NCBI GenBank assembly: GCA_025266875.1 | Contig: JALLLT010000045.1 | Span: forward strand, 186,001 to 250,000 | Direction of reading: 5' to 3' | DNA from: Fennellomyces sp. T-0311 | Lineage: Eukaryota > Mucoromycota > Mucoromycetes > Mucorales > Lichtheimiaceae | Length of the DNA: 64,000 nucleotides | Part shown: positions 1-11,091 of the stretch, one piece after another | Layout of the letters: every line of letters begins with the position of its first letter | Position numbering within the stretch: position 1 is the stretch's first letter | The notes under the pieces: model-generated | What the model was told of the DNA's origin: nothing | Databases searched by the model: none | The model's input: the letters and a program-made list of their open reading frames with translations, nothing else | Made by a program: the position numbers and the translations under genes

Positions 1-788
1 TCAGCACGTACTGCCAGCTGCAATTCATACACGAGCTGGGGCTCATCTAGAATACTTGGCACGTCGACAAGATGCCAAATATGCAATAGTACCAGTTCAT
101 ATCCGTCCAGAACGTCAACTTTTTTCCGGATTCTGAATGATCAGTTCGTCAAAAAGTGGTTAACCAGATTGGGACTTGTTTGCAAGGTTATGGTCGAAAG
201 AGGCGGATGGCAGGCAGATATTCTACAAAACGCCTGAGAACGTTTAAGCATATTTCAACGATTGATCCAAGGAACGCAATGCAGTAAATACGACTACAAA
301 TAACATTGCCGCTTGGATCAACTTGAAAAATCGTCTACAAAAACCATGCAGAGACGTGTAAGCAGTGTGTGAACAGGTATCTCAGCCATTCTCGCTGCCG
401 ATTCTTCCTCCTGCTCCTTCCACACCACCATTAGGACTGAATGTGCCTCTTGAGCCAATCATCAGTACCACTCAATCCGCAGTTTTGCAACCTCGCTCAC
501 GGTGTTATCACCTGCTCGCTCCTGGTCCGCATTTGGTCGAGAACAGGATTTCTACTACAGCACAAGACTTCTACTCGCCGCCACCAATGCCGCCACCAAT
601 GCCTCTGTACTTAGATCAACGGGTAGTATCAGTAGCGAGAACGAAGCATAGACGTCGATCTCCAGTGGTAGTAACTATCATATATATGTCTTCTCTGCAG
701 GCGCAAGGGCGGTTGCAAGCCGCGGAAATGCACCAAGTGCGGCGATACAACTAGCTGTCCAGGCCACTACAAAGGGTCAAAAACCTGA
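1..788 (+). pseudogene. Decayed gene ending in a zinc-knuckle motif
   Basis: Coding traces survive in several frames broken by stops and frameshifts. Around 150-290 the reading is PDWDLFARLW, then a GRQIFYKTPENV stretch, with stop codons inside. At 680-788 another frame reads a Cys-rich tail, KPRKCTKCGDTTSCPGHYKG, ending at a stop. The CxxC..C..H spacing is that of a zinc knuckle. The W..W-FYKTPE type segment resembles a short DNA-binding-like region I associate with repeated uncharacterised mucoralean genes; that link is from memory and unproven. The middle (about 365-600) is Pro-rich linker. The 5' end lies outside the window. An alternative is a spliced gene that I failed to resolve, but in-frame stops within conserved-looking segments favour decay. 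Confidence 0.4.
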
Positions 789-901
789 TAATCATACATG
801 GTGTCTGGACCATCGCCAGCCACTCCATGCACGTGATGGGCAAGTGATTATTAAAGGGGCGTGTCGCGCAGCCATGACGCGTTAGCAAGTTTCAAATCAC
901 C

Positions 902-3292
902 ATGGCAGCTAATGGCTCTAACTCGGCTACGCCGTCAATAATTCGAGAGGCTCCAGATTTCCAACGATGTAACATAATATCAATATCTTTTGTAAAGAAC
1001 AGCTGCTAACAATGTATAGTAATTACCGGGTACCTCCTTACCGCAGAGCAGCCAACGCTCCAGGCGTTTATAGATCGAAATACTGAAACGATCGCCTCGC
1101 TTCCCACTCCTACCACTGACTTAAAGCGTTTCTGGACCTGGAGGTATACGCAGGCATGCCAGAAGTTAGGAAAAGAATGTGTAGGTCTAGTGACAATTGA
1201 CACTGTGTAAGACTCTAACGTGTACTTTAGTTTGTGGGCAATACTGACTGGTATAGCACCATGATTGCAGTTAACCAGCTTATTACACGCCTTCTACCAA
1301 CTCTTCGAGTGCTTCTCCTCTGGAGAAGTCAAAATATTACTTTATTAATCAAATGGAGGAAGCATACGCTAATATGTGGGCGCTTCCTTCCGGCACGACG
1401 GTGGAGGATATCATGATCAAGTGTGCTCGTGAGATCCCGTATGAGCAGTAAGAAACATGTGACTACCTAATATAAATACAATACTAACCTGTTTTTTAGC
1501 CCTGCTCATAGCTTTATCTTTGACACACAAGATAGTTGTTGGGATGGGCACTTTTCAGAAGAGGATCTGAATTATATCAGAACTTTCAACGCTCCCCAAC
1601 TTCCCAATATCACTGACGATGAAGCCATTGTTTATCTAAAGCTCTTCGAAGGGAAGGTGAGTGTTAGTACGCTGTGTAAAAAGGGTTAAAAAGCGACTGA
1701 ATGGTGAAATCAATTATAATTATATGTAGACAACTTATGATGATATCATGCGTACTTTGTTGGCTGGTCCATATTCAGAAGCCGAATCATCGAACGTTGC
1801 GTGGTTACGCCACACCATAATGACAGCCATGATGAACTGCAGGAAAAAGTTCACAGACAAGCATTTTTCTGAAACAGATATCATTATTCACATCTGGTCC
1901 CAGATCATTTATTGCTTTGCAGACACAGATATCGATGTCAACACGTATGTATTATGGCTTTTACGTTTATGTGTATATGTCTAACATTTATACCATAGCG
2001 GGGAGAACGAAAGCAAGGCCACCACCACCAACAAAAACGCAAAGCGTACATTAAGTGACCGCAAGAACCATGGTACTCGAACAGACATGCGGTTCAAGTG
2101 GAAGGAGGCTGAATTGGGTAGTACAGAAGTTGGAAGAGTTGATGAAGGCGAGTACGGAACAAAGGAGTTCAAGGAAAGCACGCTGAAGTTACCGAAAACC
2201 ATGCGAGATATGCTTGTTGAAATGGTGAAGTCCCACGAAGATAAGAAGCAGCATATCCAAACTTTCGGTTTTATCATGATGGGTAAGTGGTTTTTCTCTT
2301 TGGTATCTTACTATTGGAAAAACCGTGTATTAACACTACATTTTGTAGGCACTGCCATCAAAGCTGTTATTATGGACAGTATCGGAAATGTTTGTCGCGT
2401 TTTCCGCTCGCAACGATACATATACCCTGCTGATACGTCTGCATTCATCACACGCAGCACACCAATCCTCGAACTATTTTTACAAGTAAAACAGATGAGG
2501 CTTGATGTAGTTGATGAATTGAAGCAAAGCAGACCACCAGCCTCTTCATTTACCCCGAACACCCCACTGATCCTCGTCTATTCCGTCAACTCGCCGTCGT
2601 CTCCCTCATCACCATCAACAACCGCCACATCATCCAGTCCTTCAGTCACCAGCACCTTTACCACCCGTAACCGCCGCCCAAGAACATCCTCCTCAACCGT
2701 ATCATCGTCGTCGTCACCTAAAAAAATAAAAAATCAAGCGGCCTCGTTGTAACGGTAAAAGTACACAGTCACCTGAAACTCAGTTGGCTGGTGTATTCCA
2801 GCAATTCGCAATAGCTCGCTCTTCTCAACTGATCCACCATAACGTAAGGTCTTTCAATTTGATTAAAGAATAAAGCTACTAACTAATAGGAAGTAGCTCG
2901 TAAACTATACATGAATAGCTTAAACAGCATATCTCTGACTTTGATATAACCAACTTGTTTGGTGTCTTTGACTGCAGCTCTGATGATCGCGAAGGGCTTG
3001 AAAACGAAATCCGGAGAACGACTGTCGAGATCTTGATTACTTTTAATGTGGTAGAGCCGATTTTTGCTCTAGCAAAAAATATCGCGTTCAATGATTTCAT
3101 GGTAAGTATTTTAGGTACCTGTTACATTAAAGCCTAATGAACTTCTAGATGTTTCGCGGTGAAAAGATTCAAAAGTACTGGAATGCCAAAGAACTGTTCT
3201 TGCAAGTTACACAAGAGGCCAAAAAAAATATAAGGACCACGACGCGTGTGGTCGCGTCAGTGTCGTATCCGGTGATATCGGGAGACAAATGA
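902..3292 (+). CDS. Uncharacterised 597-aa protein, probable lineage-specific family; weak PD-(D/E)XK-like motif
   Basis: Ten exons join in one frame with consensus splice sites: 902-968, 1020-1178, 1279-1447, 1500-1656, 1730-1944, 1999-2282, 2349-2698, 2769-2843, 2928-3101 and 3149-3292. The sum is 1794 nt (597 aa). There is no signal peptide or membrane span. Residues 1-250 are mixed helical. A core at about 285-390 has D285, then E299-V-G301-R, followed by a helix. This spacing recalls the D...ExK signature of PD-(D/E)XK nuclease folds, but the Lys position is Gly, so activity is doubtful. A Pro/Ser/Thr-rich linker follows (about 400-455) and then a helical C-terminus with an FDCSSDDREGLENEIRR stretch. 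I do not recognise the family with certainty and assign no function. The least certain introns are 1179-1278 and 2699-2768; without the latter the protein would stop at 2752. Confidence 0.6.
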
Positions 3293-3545
3293 GTTGTATG
3301 TGGTGTAACATGCGGTAGTTTTAAGAATAGTCTATTTTCAATTTGTGTTTCTCTCTCTCTTTTCCGGAATAAATCTCTCCTCCAAAGGGTCTCACGAATT
3401 ACTTTGTCCACACACACATAGCCACACCAAACACTTCAGTCATATTTTCGCAAACAACACAAAACTCTCTCGTACTCGTCACGAGAAAAGGTAGATTGCT
3501 AGTGAATAGTTTGGTATATAGCTAAGCAGCATATAGGTAACGGAA

Positions 3546-4566
3546 ATGGACGCGGTAAACGTACCAGGAATAAAGGATGGAGCTGGCACTCGCATCAAAT
3601 GTGCCGCACTAGAAATTGATGACACCGGCTGGGCATACAAGGATTTGCGTGGAGCAAAGAAAGACGCTGTTTTCCTCGGTCTTAATTCAACCGCCGACTT
3701 ATCCAACAACGACGACAAAGGTTGGCAAACTCCAAAGGACCTGGCATATGCGAAAGGCGGCCAAAAGCGCATCTCATCCGCTATCACCGACGATATGAAG
3801 GGGATACAGTATTTCCAAAAAGTAATGTTGCCATCCGTAAAAATCAAGGTCGCCAAGGCCCAATCTGTATACTGCGCAGAGGAGCGGCTCGCTCCCTGTA
3901 CCCCATCCTTGTGGAGGAGGTGCTGATATAAACAAATGGTCCCACACTGGGCAATCTATGCAAATGTATTGAAAGACTCTCATTTGCTAAAGTAAGTCCT
4001 GAACAATCAATGAATGTGATGCTGCCACTAGCTACAGTCACAGAATATGTGTTCAAAAAATTACCGCCTGCTTTTGGATGGATTGAAAACGAGCACCAGA
4101 AGCAAGAAGCGCAAAGGTGGTCGAATGCTTCGAACCCCTTCGCCACTTTCATCGCCATCAGAGAGACAAAGTTGCAATCCGTCATGGTGGCTCCCGCCGA
4201 CCTGGTTTCCACTGTCGGGAGAAAGATCTCGGACACAGGCGATCTCGCCACCACCAAATTTGTATCCATCATCAGCATCCACAAGCTCTATAGAAAGCAC
4301 TTTACAATCGTGAGCAATCATATCGCTGTAAAAATTTTTCTTTGTGAAATGGCAGTTTTCACAAGATTTTAGAAGACTTTGTATAATTTTATAGTACCGT
4401 CTCATTATGTTACACTAGGGACTTTTTACAGTGTATCTGGCAAAAGCCTCTATATCCGATGACCCCAAACCCGATACCACATGTGCTTTATTTGCAAGTA
4501 CAACTGTACAGCACATAAACTTGTTTGTTGCTGGTACCGGTTGTTCTTATCGTAAAGATCGGGTTG
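3546..4566 (+). pseudogene. Coding-like relics, uncharacterised
   Basis: Open stretches in different frames look protein-like but cannot be joined cleanly. A 126-codon frame starts at 3546 (MDAVNVPGIKDGAG). A second piece upstream of 3990 ends at a strong donor (GTAAGT at 3991) and could join a Ser/Pro/Arg-rich frame from about 4039 to 4313. A further piece reads from 4421 to 4566. An in-frame TAA near 3928 interrupts the best join. The basic linker followed by Ser/Pro-rich sequence resembles the layout of the 902-3292 gene, which makes a decayed relative plausible. It could also be an intact gene whose introns I failed to place. No function can be given. Confidence 0.25.
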
Positions 4567-4609
4567 TCGGTTGTTTGTGAGCAACTTGTGTACATTATTA
4601 TTGTTTCCA

Positions 4610-5731
4610 TCACCCTAGTTTAAACATGTGCCTTAAATATTTGAGTAGTTTGCCATCAATAAAAGCATCTTTAATTCGGTCTTGCATTTTGAACGTCTGA
4701 TCTTGATTGAAGAATATCACAATAGTACAACTTGGAAGATGTCCTTCTATTCTGGCTTGCAACTTCTGCTGTTGTGGCTTCGATATAACTCTTTTCTGAA
4801 TCGAGTACAATACGTAATATATCAAGGCGAAACGGAAGCTTGGCTTCAATGCAATGCAGGGAACGGGTATCACTCCTTCGCCACAGATATGAGTTTCGAA
4901 CCTTTTTGTTTCTCTCTTTCTCTCACATGCTTACCATTGGATGAACACTTCTCGATCCGATCCAAAGAAAGATGCAAACAAGTATGAAAATATTTGGTGA
5001 TGATGGACATTTCAGAGCATCGTTGAAGGAAGTGGTCAGAAAGCTGGTGCTGTTTGCGCGCATGAAATTCCATTCTATTGCAATTATCCATATGAGCGTT
5101 CTAAATAAACCCTACATGACCATTTGAACTTACATGAAGCAGCAAATGCTTTTTATTGCACGGCCCTCGTCATTAGAAGTGTCGGCTTTAACGATGCCAT
5201 CGGTCAATTTCTTTATAGCATTTCGACGCATCGCGTGAGTTATTGACCTAATGGCAAATGTATCAGATTTTCAATGCCTCCCCAAATTCTTGTACTCTAC
5301 CTTTTAACGAAAACCGCCAACTTTTTGATTCCAAGGCTCTCTCTCTTAACAGTGGCTGTTTATTGGAATTTTCCTTTAGCTTTGCTTTGCTAAAACGCAA
5401 CCTTTTCATGTGCGATGGCTTCGACATATCCGTCATGTCCAGTATCAGGTTTTCGCTCAAACTATATCGTTGTAAGTTAGATATTCTTTGCATTATTTGG
5501 CTCACTCACTCAGAAGAATATTTCGATTTGATGTTAGTACTTTCATCGCTTGACAGACTTTCAAGATTTTCCCTTAGCGTCCCCTTCAAGCCAAAGACTA
5601 TTGTGCTGTCGCGCGCAATCTTGAAAGTAGAAACTAGTCAGAATCAAGAATTAAGAAACACCAATTCATTCAGTACTTTCTGGCGTTTGGCATCTGAAGG
5701 CCCAGCGGTACTCGTACTTTGTCTTTTTGAA
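4610..5731 (-). CDS. Uncharacterised spliced gene, boundaries uncertain
   Basis: The minus strand carries a series of coding-like exons with good splice signals: 5731-5677, 5633-5510 and 5461-about 5300. The introns between them (5676-5634 and 5509-5462) have donor GTACTG or GTGAGT, branch CTGAC or CTAAC, and end in TAG. The joined reading continues through KIARDSTIVFGLKGTL and DMTDMSKPSHMKRLRF. A further exon at 5247-5134 ends at a strong GTAAGT donor, a hydrophobic segment starts at 5100 (ITLIWIIAIEWNF), and a last open stretch runs to a stop at 4610. The link between the third and fourth exons and the 5' end are unresolved; one frame break may be real. I do not recognise the protein. It may belong with the other lineage-specific genes of this region. 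Confidence 0.4.
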
Positions 5732-6220
5732 TCACCCCTTGTACTCTACATACATTTGAGAAATTAAGGAACAAACGATGTTCAGCGTACTCATTTGAAT
5801 TACGTTTAACGAGCCGCTGGAAATGGAGCACGAAGGTGTTGACACGAAGCGTAGCGCAGGGACTCAGCCTCGGATGTACGTAATGGACTAAGGCTCGTTA
5901 CGTTGTTGTGAAAAGAAATTGCTTGTATAAAAAGGGGTTCTGTGTGAAACAGGGTCCACAATGAAGGTTGAAACAAAGGAAATACTAGGGGTGAGTTAAC
6001 CAAATACAGATGTGAACTCCTGACTTGGGCTTTTGAAAGGTATGATCAAGATAATTGAGGTCAAGTTAGCTGCTTTATTTCATTCGATACAACAAGGGCA
6101 TTTATATGCTTCTGTGAATAAGCTAACTATGGATAAAATGTGTTGTGCCAGGGGTAAAATGTGAGATAAGTAGGAAGTACAACTAGCAAGAGATCTGAGT
6201 GCGGAAGAAGATAAACGAAG

Positions 6221-6319
6221 GTGCAGATGCACCATATAATAGAATAGGATTGTCGCCTGGGAAGATCGACACAACGAAGAAGATACATCAATGTGCAAAT
6301 GCACCATATAATAGAATAG
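6221..6319. repeat. Two-copy 27-bp direct repeat, period 72 bp
   Basis: Positions 6221-6247 and 6293-6319 are the same 27 bases except for one difference (GTGCAGATGCACC... versus GTGCAAATGCACC..., both ending ATATAATAGAATAG). The core GTGCA(G/A)ATGCAC is itself a near-palindrome. The flanking GAAGAAGATA is also repeated upstream of each copy, so this is a partial two-unit tandem array of about 72 bp. There is no gene here that I can support. Confidence 0.7.
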
Positions 6320-6560
6320 AGGTCAAATACAAAGGTCAAGTGCGTCCTGAAAAGGGAAATGGCAGCATAAACTGAAAGGGTCCGATAAATTTCGCTTCGT
6401 ACACCTATCGAACTACTTAGTCGCATACATCCAGTTGTACTCTAATAATTGTATAGCTGTTGGATTTTTAACCAATAACATCTATAGATCAAGTCAACCA
6501 TTTGCTCCTGGTCCAATGAATACTCGTGCTACTCTGCAAAACTGAACTAAAGCGTTCAAA

Positions 6561-7998
6561 ATCCTGTCCATTGCAGGGCGTGGATTAGTCGCCAGCTCTC
6601 TCCTTCTCAGCCGAGTATGGCACACTACCAGAATTCTGGCGGTGCCACAGACATTTCTACAGAAGTTGCGCTCAATCATCATCAAGTTCCTGGCCCACAA
6701 AGCCTTCCCAGCTGTCAGCTTTGCCACTTGCACTCGACCGCGGCGCGAAGGTGGCCTGGGAGTACTAGACCCGTTTGCACAGCATGCCGCATTGCAGTTA
6801 CGCTGGGTACTTTCACTCCTTCACATTGATTCACCGATACCAAGCTCATTTGCAATGCCATTCATCAGTTATTGTATCAGGTCGTTTACTGGCACGGTCG
6901 ATACAGCAATACCTCTGGTTTTCAGCGCATGCCGCACTTCACACCTCAAGGCTTTATCCCCGATCAAAAATTTCCTCAATACTGCTGACGAACTGGGTCC
7001 ACAACCAAACATGGAGTCTTACGATCCTGGCATAGTGCTGGAATTACCCATTCTAGCTCTATGCGCTGATCTTCCGCGTCGCCCGCCTACACCAACCCGT
7101 TCCGCATACCAATGGTCCACTATATTGGTAAAAGATGCCTTCTACTTCAACCACACATTGGGTCGTTTTCGTCGACTGACACCACCGACGCGAACTGCTC
7201 GCGGGAAACTTCTCCACTTACTATTCGAGTGCTTGGACAATCACACTGCCCACATCCATCCGGCTCTTCAACGCTTTTTCACCCTATATTCTGCGGGTTC
7301 ACCGGTCTACGAAGCTTTGCCTTTTGCTGCCCACCGTCTGTTTCTACCAACACTGCGCAGTGGCACTGCATTAGTAGACTTAACGAATAAGAAGTTTCGA
7401 CAAGCTTTACGACCACGACTCGAAGACTTGCCCGATTGGTACCCCAGAGCCCCGGCTTCTGCTTGGAAATCGTTCTGGAGTGCTTCATGGCCTCACCATG
7501 CACGCACCATCTTCTGGCGCGCTTACCACGCGAAACTGCCAAGTCGAGAACGCCTCCACAAGTTTTTTGGTACAGTTTTTACGACCCCATTGTGCCCGCT
7601 TTGCAACCATCTCGACACCGACCAACACTTCATCTGGGCCTGCCCAAAGAAGCAACAAGTCTGGCAAGGTATCGCGCGCCAGTTTCTCCAACGGCCAGCT
7701 GATCTCAAGTTTGAGCATCTTTCAATCAATCCGCCTTCTCAGCTCATGGTTTGCGACATCACACACGTCACTGCGAGGACAATCATTGCCTGCACATTTT
7801 TAGAGCTATGGCGTGCACATTGGCGGTTTGTTTTCGAGTGCGAGCCTTTCTGGCCCAATGGGGTGGTGGCTCGAACTATCCGTTTACTACGGCGGATAGA
7901 AGCCGAAAACAAGTTGTAGTTCGAAATTAGCTAGTTATTTATTAAAATGGTGCCAGTTACGGTGCCTGATTAAAATTTCCTATCTACACAAAAAAAAA
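6561..7998 (+). mobile_element. 5'-truncated non-LTR retrotransposon (LINE) with poly-A tail
   Basis: An open frame from about 6561 to the stop at 7919 (about 450 codons) encodes the C-terminal part of a LINE polyprotein. It begins after the reverse-transcriptase core, in the region reading RVWHTTRILAVPQTF. Near its end it has the zf-RVT (zinc-binding region of reverse transcriptase) pattern: HHARTIFWRAYHAKLPSRER, then CPLCNHLDTDQHFIWACPKK (CxxC...H...C). The stop is followed by a short AT-rich 3' UTR and a poly-A run at 7989-7998. The palm domain and any endonuclease are missing, as expected from incomplete target-primed reverse transcription. The remaining frame is undamaged over 450 codons, which suggests a recent insertion. 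I could not define a target-site duplication. Confidence 0.85.
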
Positions 7999-8530
7999 GC
8001 GTTTAAAATGTACAAAAGTTGTAATTTTAGGTAATCTTTAACACGTCATCTGGTCATTAGCATGGATATTTCTTTTGTCGTGTTCCCGACATAGACCATC
8101 ATCCATGGTTACATGCTTTTCCTTAGTCCTCGATTATATCCATTGTCATTACGACATCAACAACCGTGCAGTTATCGATTGCCCTATTTGCTCTTATGTG
8201 CAACCTTGATCCGGCTTTACCGATCATGTAAGGCAACTCCGTTAACTTGGTCTCAGATTTTCGGCCTCTTCGACAGTACGGCAAGATCATATGAGACTCG
8301 GTGATAACATGGATCTTTGGGACTATTACACAAAGCATTGGTCGTCTCCGTCCCGACTCATCATCAGTATATATAGAAAGTAACTTTCCTCAATAAAACA
8401 TAAGCTATTTTCTGATCTCGTCATTTGGAAGCCTTTTCTCGTTAAGGAATACCACACTTTTGAGTAATAGAAAGTTGATTGTACGGATCTAAGGATGTAT
8501 ACCTTGAAAATCAATATGTGCTAAAGCAAT

Positions 8531-9007
8531 GCCTTTATCCTGGGGCGAAAAGTGCAACTGCGCAACAGAGGTCGTTGGTGGGGCCAATGAAGCAGCTTAC
8601 AGAGAAAAACGATGCAAATATAAGAATGCATTGTCGGAAGAACAATGTGCTCATCATGGTGAACTGAACACTTTAGAATGGAAGTCTTGAAGGGCCCCCT
8701 CAGGTCTAACAGAAAAGCAGCACAATAACATCGGTATGAACGCATGTGCTTTGTTGCAAGTGCTTCAAAAACTCTATCTTTCACAAACAAATTGCAACAA
8801 AGACTTGGAAGTACTGTCGACAGACTGAAGGACACGATCCTTGTTATTGCAAAACATGACAACTGCTTCGTATCAAAGGTCATAGGAAGCAACTATCTTC
8901 CCGTCACCATTGACGATTTCGAGAATTTTTCATCAAAAAGCAAACGCTCAAGCTCCCCTACGTATCCTTACGTACATGGCATATGCATAAACAGGAGCAC
9001 TATCTAA
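8531..9007 (+). pseudogene. Coding relic or frameshifted small gene, Cys-rich N-terminus
   Basis: From an ATG at about 8531 a frame reads MPLSWGEKCNCATEVVGG and continues to 8658. An intron 8659-8712 (donor GTGAAC, branch TCTAAC, ending AG) removes an in-frame stop. The frame then reads on to LLQVLQKLYLSQTNC and stops near 8830. A different frame from about 8800 to 9007 looks coding beyond that point (VIGSNYLPVTIDDFENF), so one frameshift is likely. The family is not recognised. The several Cys and His residues in the first exon may bind metal, but no standard finger spacing is evident. Confidence 0.3.
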
Positions 9008-11091
9008 AATTGCAAGAATAATTCATTCTCACCATCCTGTTTCTTTTTTCGCCATTATAGTTTTTTCAAATATGGATCTTGCAATCGCTCTATAATATTT
9101 TAAATAAAACATAAGGGCTGCAAGGATGAGACCTCATATTTATAGGAGCTGGTCTGATATACCCAGAAGTAAATTTTAAACTAAAATTACTGTTGACAAA
9201 AAAAAGCATTGAATGGGAAGTGTTGCACCTGTTGATTAAAACGAAACGCCGAATGACGTTTTTACACCTATATACTACGTTGGATCAAATGTGACATGGC
9301 GAGAATGAATTACTCGAAAGAAGACGATAACGGTACCAACAAGAGTAAGAAACTACCGCAGCAACAATAAGAGCAGTATTAGCAAGCATCGTTGCAGGAA
9401 TGTATGTCACGATTCAGCATAAGATGGTCTTCATCTGACGTTGCTCCCAAGCTTAGTTACCCTGTATCTTCACATCTTATGGATCTATGAGGATCCATTT
9501 ATACGTAATGATATAGAAAATAAGTATGTGAAAGGTATCTTGAGGAGCATCCAAATCCTCTGAACAGGCATGTGTCTTTCAATTATTCGTCAATACTTCA
9601 TTAAACCCTTCATCGACTTTAATAAACGCGCCGGTGATGCTCTTTCTACTTCGTTGATTATACCAAAAAAAATAGCGTTATCTTTGATATAGGATAAAAG
9701 AGCAAAAAAAGCATCTATTTTTTTAGCGAGCGAAAACCTGGTTGGCGTTTATGAAGGTGAATATGTACAGTTATGTAGCCGCCAAAGTAGAGAAACAAAC
9801 GGTTATCTTAAGAGCTTATCTTATGTGACTTACGAAGACCGCTTTCGCCTGGAAAAGCCTTCCTTTTCTCATCAATCTGATTGTACGGAGTGCCTTGGCA
9901 AATGGCCTTACAAATTTTTTTGTGTGACATTGTTTTCTCGATAACGTGCATCCGAGAACCAGTGCGAGTTTAGCATTGTGTCACCGCTGATTGGACAATG
10001 GGATACTCAACTTTCAAAACATGCAGCTCTGTGTATCGTATGGCCAAATTATTTCGGTGGGATCTGGCGGACGAATATGACAGCTACTTCATGTGACCAA
10101 GGCGCAGTGTGCTATCAGAAGGGGAAGTAACTTTTAGAAAATAAAAAGCACAGTTGTCGACTATAACTATAAATTATTGGAGTACCGAATTTACATTAGT
10201 CAATAGATGTACGTTTTGTTATGGGAGATCTACAAATATACCACACTTTCTGACAGCATCTCACCATTTTATTGTTGTCAGGCCACAAATTAAAAAGTAA
10301 CTTCGTTTAGGAAGAAAACACGCTTGGTCCGAATATCCTATTACTGGGTGAATCCACCAGTCATCCCAGGTATTTTGGGCCCGGGATCCATCCACGGAAG
10401 CTTTTGTGCATCATAAAAGTCATAGGATTTTTTTTTTTTTGCTCTTTGCACACTGGTAAGTTTCTTCTACACAAATCCAACTTCGACTATTGCAAGATTA
10501 CATACTTGTTGAGGGAACTGGCAATTGACTACTGCTTTCATTTTTTATTACGTATGCGCCATTTTACTTCGAAGGTTCCCGAGGACTTACGAATATGCAG
10601 CTGCTCCGCATTTCCTTGACAATATTGCACCAATGAGACTTAATGCTCACATGTTGCCGTGGAGTGGCCTTGAGACCTAGGACTATGGCAACCTGATGGT
10701 CCCTCCAAAATTCATGGTTACCTAATTATCGATTATTAGTACCACGGCAGCACAGTGTCAGGAACAGTCTGACGCGTGGCGGTGGCTCCATTGTCACGTC
10801 GTGTTTTGGGGAAGTAACGTGCAAAAAAAATGATGTCACTGTAAATGGCGCTACGGCATCTATAGAGTATGGTCATGACAACTGATGGTGTTTTTGAGGC
10901 TACACGGTCAAATGCTATAATATATTGAGGGTTATCGATAGGCTAGATTTCTTATTCAACTCAACAGTAATAAAGCACAAGAAAGCAAAGTTTGTGTTCA
11001 TGCTGCTCGATTAGGGCATAAAACAGGACGGAATTTGAGACTCCACATGTCGTTCGACTTGTTGCACCCCTTTTACCTCGCTCAATAACTC
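9008..11091. other. Gene-poor stretch, no recognisable content
   Basis: About 2.1 kb with frequent stops in all frames and no coding pattern that I can defend. It contains one inverted repeat pair (9020-9033 against 9298-9311, 13 of 14 bases complementary). The last few hundred bases should include the promoter of the casein kinase gene starting at 11092. Confidence 0.5.

Noticed and set aside
365..754. 129-codon plus-strand frame
   Set aside because: Pro-rich sequence crossing the decayed zinc-knuckle gene; its end is out of frame with the Cys motif. Treated as part of the relic.
9008..11091. Search for tRNA, snRNA or other RNA genes
   Set aside because: No A/B box pair or foldable cloverleaf seen by eye here or elsewhere in the window; tRNAscan-SE and Infernal would be decisive.
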